Positions 59,407 through 64,000 of a stretch of DNA of 64,000 bases are shown here, one piece after another (within the stretch, counting starts at the first letter, position 1; each line of letters starts with the position of its first letter). The position numbers and the translations under genes are program-made. Source of the DNA: Primorskyibacter aestuariivivens (GTDB taxonomy: Bacteria > Pseudomonadota > Alphaproteobacteria > Rhodobacterales > Rhodobacteraceae); NCBI RefSeq assembly GCF_028023675.1, contig NZ_JAQIOZ010000003.1, positions 62,001 to 126,000 of the forward strand, given 5' to 3'. The notes beneath the pieces are model-generated. The model had not been told where the DNA came from. It was given only the letters and a program-made list of their open reading frames with translations, and made no database searches.

Positions 59407-61296
59407 CTATTTGGCGTAGCCGATGGTCTGCAGGGCTGTCTTGATCTCGTCGAGGATCGCGGGATCATCAATGGTCGCGGGCATCTTGAACTCTTCGCCG
59501 TCGGCAATCTTGACCATGGTGGCGCGCAGGATCTTGCCCGAGCGTGTCTTGGGCAGGCGGTCCACCACAACGGCGAGTTTGAATGCCGCCACGGGGCCGA
59601 TCTTTTCACGCACCAGCTTGACCACCTCGGCGACAACCTCGTCATGCGCTTTGTCGCAGCCTGCGTTGAGGCAAAGGAAGCCCACCGGCATCTGGCCCTT
59701 GAGCTGGTCTGTCACGCCGATCACGGCGCATTCCGCCACATCCGGGTGTCCGGCCAGCACCTCTTCCATCCCGCCGGTGGAAAGCCGGTGGCCCGCCACG
59801 TTGATCACGTCATCGGTGCGCGCCATGATGTAGACATAGCCGTCCTCGTCCATCATGCCCGCATCGCCGGTCTCATAATAACCCGGGAAGGTGTTGAGGT
59901 AGCTTTTCTTGAAGCGCTCCTCGGCGTTCCACAGGTTCGGCAGCGTGCCGGGGGGCAGGGGCAGTTTGATGGCGATGGCACCCAGTTCACCGGCAGCCAC
60001 CGGATGGCCCGCATCATCGAGCACCTGAATGTCATAGCCCGGCACCGGCACCGAGGGCGAGCCGAGCTTGACCGGCAACAACTCGATCCCAACCGGGTTG
60101 GCCGCGATGGCAAATCCGGTCTCGGTCTGCCACCAGTGGTCGATCACCGGCACGCCCAGTTGCTCCTGTGCCCAAACGATGGTGTCCGGGTCGGCGCGTT
60201 CGCCAGCCAGGTAGACCTGTTTCAGGCAGGAGAGATCGTATTTCCTGACGAACTCGCCCTTGGGGTCTTCGCGCTTGACCGCGCGGAAGGCGGTGGGGGC
60301 GGTGAAGAAGCTTTTCACGTTATGCTCGGAAATCACCCGCCAGAATGTGCCCGCATCGGGGGTGCCGACGGGCTTGCCCTCGAACACGATGGTGGTGTTG
60401 CCGTGAATGAGAGGACCGTAGCAGATATAGGAGTGGCCCACGACCCAACCCACATCGGAGGCCGCCCAGAACACATCGCCCGGCTCCACGTTGTAAATGT
60501 TCTTCATCGTCCAGTTCAGTGCCACCAGATGGCCGCCAGTGTGGCGGATGACGCCTTTGGGCGCGCCGGTGGTGCCGGATGTATAGAGGATATAGGCCGG
60601 GTGGTTACCTTCGACCGGGACACAGTCCGCAGGGGCCACGCCGTCCTGGAAGCCGTGCCAATCCACGTCACGACCGTCGATCAGGTCGGCCACTTCCTGT
60701 TCGCGTTGCAGGATCACGCAGAGCTCGGGCTTATGTTCGGCCAGGTCAATGGCACCGTCGAGCAGAGGTTTGTATTTGACCACGCGGCCCGGCTCTAACC
60801 CGCAGGACGCGGCGATGATCGCCTTGGGCTTGGCATCGTCGATGCGCACCGCCAGTTCGTTGGCGGCGAACCCGCCGAACACCACCGAATGGATTGCACC
60901 CAGACGGGCACAGGCCAGCATGGCCTCAAGCGCCTCGGCCACCATGGGCATGTAGATGATGACACGGTCGCCTTTTTCCACGCCCTTGGCGCGCAGCGCC
61001 CCGGCAAGGCTGGCCACCCGGTCACGCAGCTCGGCATAGGTGATCTTGGACTGGGTGCCGGTGATCGGGCTGTCATAGATGATGGCGACCTGATCGCCGC
61101 GCCCGCCCTCGACATGGCGGTCGACGGCATTCCAGCAGGTGTTGACCTTGCCATCGGCGAACCACTCGTAAAGGTTGTCGCCCTTGTCGAACAACGCTTT
61201 TGACGGCGTCTGATCCCAGTCGATGGCGCGGGCGGCCTCCATCCAGAATGCTTCCGGGTCTGCCTTCCAGCTGTCGTAGACGTCTTTGTAGCCCAT
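59407..61296 (-). CDS. prpE: Propionyl-CoA synthetase
   Basis: This 629-aa acetyl-CoA-synthetase-like enzyme activates propionate. The start MGYKDVYDSWKADPEAFWME and the segment WFADGKVNTCWNAVDRHVEG are of the PrpE type rather than Acs. The P-loop is LYTSGTTGAPKGV, WWQTETG is the A5 motif, and the A10 region is LPKTRSGKILRATM with the catalytic and acetylation-target Lys. AGGAGAG lies 6 nt before the ATG at 61296. The upstream TTTGCAAA-like repeats suggest control by a short-chain acyl-CoA regulator. Confidence 0.92.
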   Translation of the reverse strand: MGYKDVYDSWKADPEAFWMEAARAIDWDQTPSKALFDKGDNLYEWFADGKVNTCWNAVDRHVEGGRGDQVAIIYDSPITGTQSKITYAELRDRVASLAGALRAKGVEKGDRVIIYMPMVAEALEAMLACARLGAIHSVVFGGFAANELAVRIDDAKPKAIIAASCGLEPGRVVKYKPLLDGAIDLAEHKPELCVILQREQEVADLIDGRDVDWHGFQDGVAPADCVPVEGNHPAYILYTSGTTGAPKGVIRHTGGHLVALNWTMKNIYNVEPGDVFWAASDVGWVVGHSYICYGPLIHGNTTIVFEGKPVGTPDAGTFWRVISEHNVKSFFTAPTAFRAVKREDPKGEFVRKYDLSCLKQVYLAGERADPDTIVWAQEQLGVPVIDHWWQTETGFAIAANPVGIELLPVKLGSPSVPVPGYDIQVLDDAGHPVAAGELGAIAIKLPLPPGTLPNLWNAEERFKKSYLNTFPGYYETGDAGMMDEDGYVYIMARTDDVINVAGHRLSTGGMEEVLAGHPDVAECAVIGVTDQLKGQMPVGFLCLNAGCDKAHDEVVAEVVKLVREKIGPVAAFKLAVVVDRLPKTRSGKILRATMVKIADGEEFKMPATIDDPAILDEIKTALQTIGYAK

Positions 61297-61393
61297 TCGA
61301 AACTCTCCTCCGATGCGTTGAGGAGGGGATAGGGCCAGCGTCATGTCCCCGGCAAGCGGTGAGGGGCCGGTCGCGTCAAGTTACCGCAAGATA

Positions 61394-61504
61394 TTTGCAG
61401 ATTTCGCGGTTCTGGCGTGCAAAGTTTTGCAAACTTAACGGAAATATGCCCCTGAGCGCCGAAAATGCCGGGACTTTGCAAACTTCTTCGGGGTGGCTGC
61501 AAAA
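61394..61504. promoter_or_regulatory. Cluster of TTTGCAAA-like operator repeats before prpE
   Basis: Two exact TTTGCAAA units (61426-61433 and 61475-61482) and three near matches lie 98-208 nt upstream of prpE. From memory, PccR, a short-chain fatty-acyl-CoA regulator of Rhodobacter sphaeroides, binds paired TTTGCAAA units. The pairs here have 2-nt or irregular spacing instead of the 4 nt I recall, so the match is suggestive only. Confidence 0.55.
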
Positions 61505-61639
61505 TGCGCGACTCGGGGCTCCGGACGAAATTCGACCTGGGGCAGGTCGAAAATACGACAGCGCGGAGCGTTGAGTCGTGCGAATGTGATCACACGACGC
61601 GGCACAGGGCCGCGCCGCTTTCACAAAGGTGCTGTTGCC

Positions 61640-61696
61640 ATGGGCGACAAGAAGCAGAAACCGGCCAAACCCGGCTCCAAAACCATCAAGAAATAA
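61640..61696 (+). CDS. Possible Lys-rich micropeptide (18 aa)
   Basis: ATG at 61640 opens MGDKKQKPAKPGSKTIKK then TAA. AAAGG lies about 10 nt before it. The frame can be extended upstream without a stop, so the true start is unsure. The extreme Lys/Pro composition and a following hairpin (61709) are the only support; no similarity is known to me. Confidence 0.3.
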   Translation: MGDKKQKPAKPGSKTIKK

Positions 61697-61708
61697 CCGC
61701 ATGCCAAG

Positions 61709-61739
61709 CCCCGTGCCGCCATCCCCGGGCGGCACGGGG
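61709..61739. terminator. GC-rich hairpin between micropeptide and maeB
   Basis: CCCCGTGCCGCC pairs perfectly with GGCGGCACGGGG (12 bp) around ATCCCCG. No T-run follows on either strand, so it may be a Rho-independent-like pause or a 3'-end protector. It lies 7 nt after the maeB stop codon on the minus strand. Confidence 0.55.
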
Positions 61740-61745
61740 TCCGGC

Positions 61746-64000
61746 TTAGCCGTAATGGGCCACCGGGGTCCCGGCAATGGCCGCCATATTCAGCAGCCCG
61801 CGCGCCGTCACACCCGGTGTCACGATATGGGCGCGGTTGCCCATCCCCATCAGTATGGGGCCAACTTCGAGGCCGTTGGCTTTCATTTTCAGGATGTTGC
61901 GCACGCCCGAGGCCGCATCCGCATGTCCGAAGATGAGCACATTGGCCGCGCCGCTGAGCCGCCCGCCGGGCAAGAGCCGCTCGCGCAGTTCGGGGTCAAG
62001 CGCGGCGTCGACATTCATTTCGCCTTCGTATTCGAAATCCGTCTCCATCCCGTCGAGGATCGAAATCGCGGCGCGCAGCCGTTTGCCGGTGCCCTCGAAC
62101 TGGTTGCCGAATTGTGATTGCGAACAAAAGGCAACGCGTGGCTCAACCCCGAAGCGACGTGCATGACGTGCGGCCCCCAAGGCCACCTCGGCCAGGTTTT
62201 CCGGCGTCGGCAGGGACCAGACATGGGTGTCGGCAAGGAACAGCGGCCCATCCTCAAGGATCATCATCGAAAGCGATCCGTGCGGGCGGTACTCCTCGCA
62301 GCCCAGCACCTGCGTCACGTAGTTCAGATGCCAGCGGTATTCGCCAAAGGTGCCACAGATCATGCTGTCAGCCTCGCCCCGCTGGACCATGACCGCGCCG
62401 ATGGCGGTGGTATTGGTGCGCATGACCGCGCGGGCGATGTCCGGTGTCACGCCGCGCCGCGCCATGATCTCGTGATAGGTGCCCCAATAATCGCGGTAGC
62501 GCGGGTCGTTTTCCGGGTTCACGATCTCGAAATCACGGGAGGGCCTGATCTCCAGCCCGGCGCGTTCGCAGCGGCTCTCGATCACCTCGGGCCGACCGAT
62601 CAGGATGGGTTTTTCGGTGGTTTCCTCCAAAATCGCCTGCGCCGCGCGCAACACGCGCTCGTCCTCGCCTTCGGTAAAGACGATACGCCGCGCAGCGGTG
62701 GCCGCGGCCTCGAAGACCGGGCGCATGAGCAGGGCGGATTTGAACACCGAGGCGTTGAGCTTGGCCTTGTAGGCCTCCATGTCCCCGATCGGTCGGGCGG
62801 CGACGCTGGTGTCCATCGCGGCCTTGGCCACCGCGCTTGACACCACCGCCGACAGGCGCGGATCAAAGGGTTTGGGGATCAGGTAATCGGCCCCGAAAGT
62901 CAGTTGTTCACCCTGATAGGCCGCGGCCGCCTCGGCGCTGGTCGTGGCGCGGGCCAGTTCGGCGATACCTTCGATACAGGCAATCTGCATCTCATCGTTG
63001 ATCTCGCTTGCCCCCACATCCAGCGCACCCCGGAAGATAAAGGGGAAGCAGAGCACGTTGTTGACCTGATTGGGAAAATCGCTGCGCCCCGTGGCGATGA
63101 TCGCTCCGGGTGCCACTTTGCGCGCCTCGTCCGGCATAATCTCGGGTGTCGGGTTGGCCAGGGCAAAGATGATCGGGTTGTCCGACATTTTCGCGACCAT
63201 CTCGGGCTTGAGCACCCCGGGGCCCGAAAGGCCAAGGAACATATCCGCGCCGTCGATCACCTCGTCCAGCGTGCGTTTGGCGCTGTTCTGCGCATAGGCG
63301 GCCTTCTGCGCCGTCATCTCCTCGGTCCGGCCCTCATAGACCAGCCCCTTGATATCGCAAAGCCAGACGTTTTCGCGCTTTACGCCGAGTTTCAGCAGCA
63401 TGTTGAGGCAGGCAATGCCCGCCGCGCCGCCGCCGGTCGAGACGATCTTGATATCCTCGAATTTCTTGCCGGCCACGCGCAGCGCATTGGTGGCCGCCGC
63501 GCCCACAACAATGGCGGTGCCATGCTGGTCATCGTGAAAGACCGGGATATTCATCCGCTCGCGGCAGAGTTTCTCGACGATAAAGCAATCGGGGGCCTTG
63601 ATGTCTTCGAGATTGATCGCGCCAAAGGTCGGCTCCAGCGCGCAGACGATATCGGCCAGCTTCTCCGGATCGGTTTCATTCACTTCGATATCGAAACAGT
63701 CGATGCCCGCGAACTTTTTGAACAGGACCGCCTTGCCCTCCATCACCGGTTTGGAAGCCAATGCGCCGATATTGCCCAAGCCCAGCACCGCCGAGCCGTT
63801 GGTCACCACGGCCACAAGGTTGCCGCGCGCGGTGTAGCGCGCCGCGTTGGTCACGTCCTTGGTGATCTCCAGGCAGGCCTCGGCCACGCCCGGGCTATAG
63901 GCGCGGGCCAGGTCGCGACCGTTTGCCAACGGCTTGGTGGCGCGCACCTCCAGCTTCCCGGGTTTGGGGTTCTCATGGTAGAAAAGCGCCGCCTCGCGAA
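61746..64000 (-). CDS. maeB: NADP-type malic enzyme with phosphotransacetylase-like domain, partial (5' end outside window)
   Basis: This MaeB-type enzyme decarboxylates malate to pyruvate. About 750 residues are visible; the first few lie beyond the right edge. The N-terminal malic domain begins [17 protein letters not shown] and [19 protein letters not shown], with catalytic and NAD(P)-binding segments [11 protein letters not shown] and [12 protein letters not shown]-terminal phosphate acetyltransferase-like domain starts near residue 430. In MaeB this domain is regulatory and binds acetyl-CoA rather than making acetyl phosphate. All readable parts are intact. Confidence 0.93.
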   Translation of the reverse strand, partial: REAALFYHENPKPGKLEVRATKPLANGRDLARAYSPGVAEACLEITKDVTNAARYTARGNLVAVVTNGSAVLGLGNIGALASKPVMEGKAVLFKKFAGIDCFDIEVNETDPEKLADIVCALEPTFGAINLEDIKAPDCFIVEKLCRERMNIPVFHDDQHGTAIVVGAAATNALRVAGKKFEDIKIVSTGGGAAGIACLNMLLKLGVKRENVWLCDIKGLVYEGRTEEMTAQKAAYAQNSAKRTLDEVIDGADMFLGLSGPGVLKPEMVAKMSDNPIIFALANPTPEIMPDEARKVAPGAIIATGRSDFPNQVNNVLCFPFIFRGALDVGASEINDEMQIACIEGIAELARATTSAEAAAAYQGEQLTFGADYLIPKPFDPRLSAVVSSAVAKAAMDTSVAARPIGDMEAYKAKLNASVFKSALLMRPVFEAAATAARRIVFTEGEDERVLRAAQAILEETTEKPILIGRPEVIESRCERAGLEIRPSRDFEIVNPENDPRYRDYWGTYHEIMARRGVTPDIARAVMRTNTTAIGAVMVQRGEADSMICGTFGEYRWHLNYVTQVLGCEEYRPHGSLSMMILEDGPLFLADTHVWSLPTPENLAEVALGAARHARRFGVEPRVAFCSQSQFGNQFEGTGKRLRAAISILDGMETDFEYEGEMNVDAALDPELRERLLPGGRLSGAANVLIFGHADAASGVRNILKMKANGLEVGPILMGMGNRAHIVTPGVTARGLLNMAAIAGTPVAHYG

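Larger units (their letters stand above)
61297..61745. other. Intergenic region prpE/maeB with TTTGCAAA repeats
   Basis: This 449-bp gap lies upstream of prpE and downstream of maeB, both on the minus strand. It contains repeats of the TTTGCAAA type at 61394-61401 (TTTGCAGA), 61418-61423 (TGCAAA), 61426-61433, 61475-61482 and 61498-61504 (TGCAAAA), a possible 18-codon frame at 61640-61696 and a GC-rich hairpin at 61709-61739. No larger gene is seen. Confidence 0.65.

Noticed and set aside
61746-63000. PTA-like domain of MaeB as the missing Pta for taurine breakdown
   Set aside because: In MaeB-type enzymes this domain binds acetyl-CoA for regulation; it is not known to make acetyl-CoA from acetyl phosphate, and the gene is not near tpa.
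1-64000. Mobile elements, CRISPR arrays, tRNA or rRNA genes
   Set aside because: I looked for transposase motifs, regularly spaced repeats and tRNA-like cloverleaf ends and saw none; short tRNA genes could still be missed by eye.

Overview
The window looks like ordinary chromosome of a marine alphaproteobacterium of the Rhodobacterales (Roseobacter group). The evidence is the high-GC coding style, a MipZ division ATPase, the gene order coxB-ctaB-orf-ctaG-coxC-surf1-thrC-M16 peptidase, a TauR/Tpa/TauABC taurine locus, an FnrL-type box, TRAP and branched-chain-type ABC uptake systems, a DUF817 protein, and a dimethylglycine dehydrogenase next to an MttB-family methyltransferase. I saw no rRNA, tRNA, CRISPR array, phage or transposase. 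Genes are dense, and start-stop overlaps (ATGA, GTGA, TTGA, TGATG) are common.

Layout. 1-3.6 kb: ribF (cut by the window edge), a 60-aa protein, a MaoC hydratase, a HAD phosphatase, a tiny membrane protein and an EamA permease. 3.6-4.4 kb: AT-rich and gene-poor. 4.4-13.5 kb: an uptake and acyl-CoA island. A five-gene branched-chain-type ABC transporter plus an alpha/beta hydrolase run rightward. TetR, crotonase, acyl-CoA ligase and two small MaoC subunits run leftward. Both outer promoters carry nearly the same 24-bp operator, so the island is probably one TetR regulon. 13.6-22 kb: mipZ, scoAB, topA, a secreted protein, dprA and tldD. 22-29.7 kb: cytochrome aa3 oxidase subunits II and III with assembly factors (ctaB, ctaG, surf1), then thrC, an M16 peptidase and a GNAT acetyltransferase. 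29.8-34.8 kb: an MBL-fold protein, an FAD-linked oxidase, three tandem deformylase-family genes, fmt and a small membrane protein.

34.8-45.5 kb: taurine use (tauR, tpa, tauABC), then a TRAP transporter with a short-chain dehydrogenase. xsc and pta, the usual next steps in taurine breakdown, are not in the window. 45.5-51.8 kb: nadK, glyA, a secreted acidic beta-helix protein behind a three-repeat PHO box, small proteins, DUF817 and a YbfF-like esterase. 51.8-57.3 kb: a dimethylglycine dehydrogenase-like oxidoreductase divergent from an MttB-family methyltransferase, with a LysR regulator. 57.4-64 kb: EcsC, a Crp/Fnr regulator, a small plus-strand unit, prpE behind TTTGCAAA-like repeats, and maeB (cut by the window edge).

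The observations I rate highest are the shared TetR operator, the PHO-box-controlled 27-residue-repeat protein, the third deformylase that has lost its metal Cys and catalytic Glu, the catalytic/non-catalytic MaoC pair, and GTAGGGTGGGC palindromes placed between operon genes. No claim rests on a database search.
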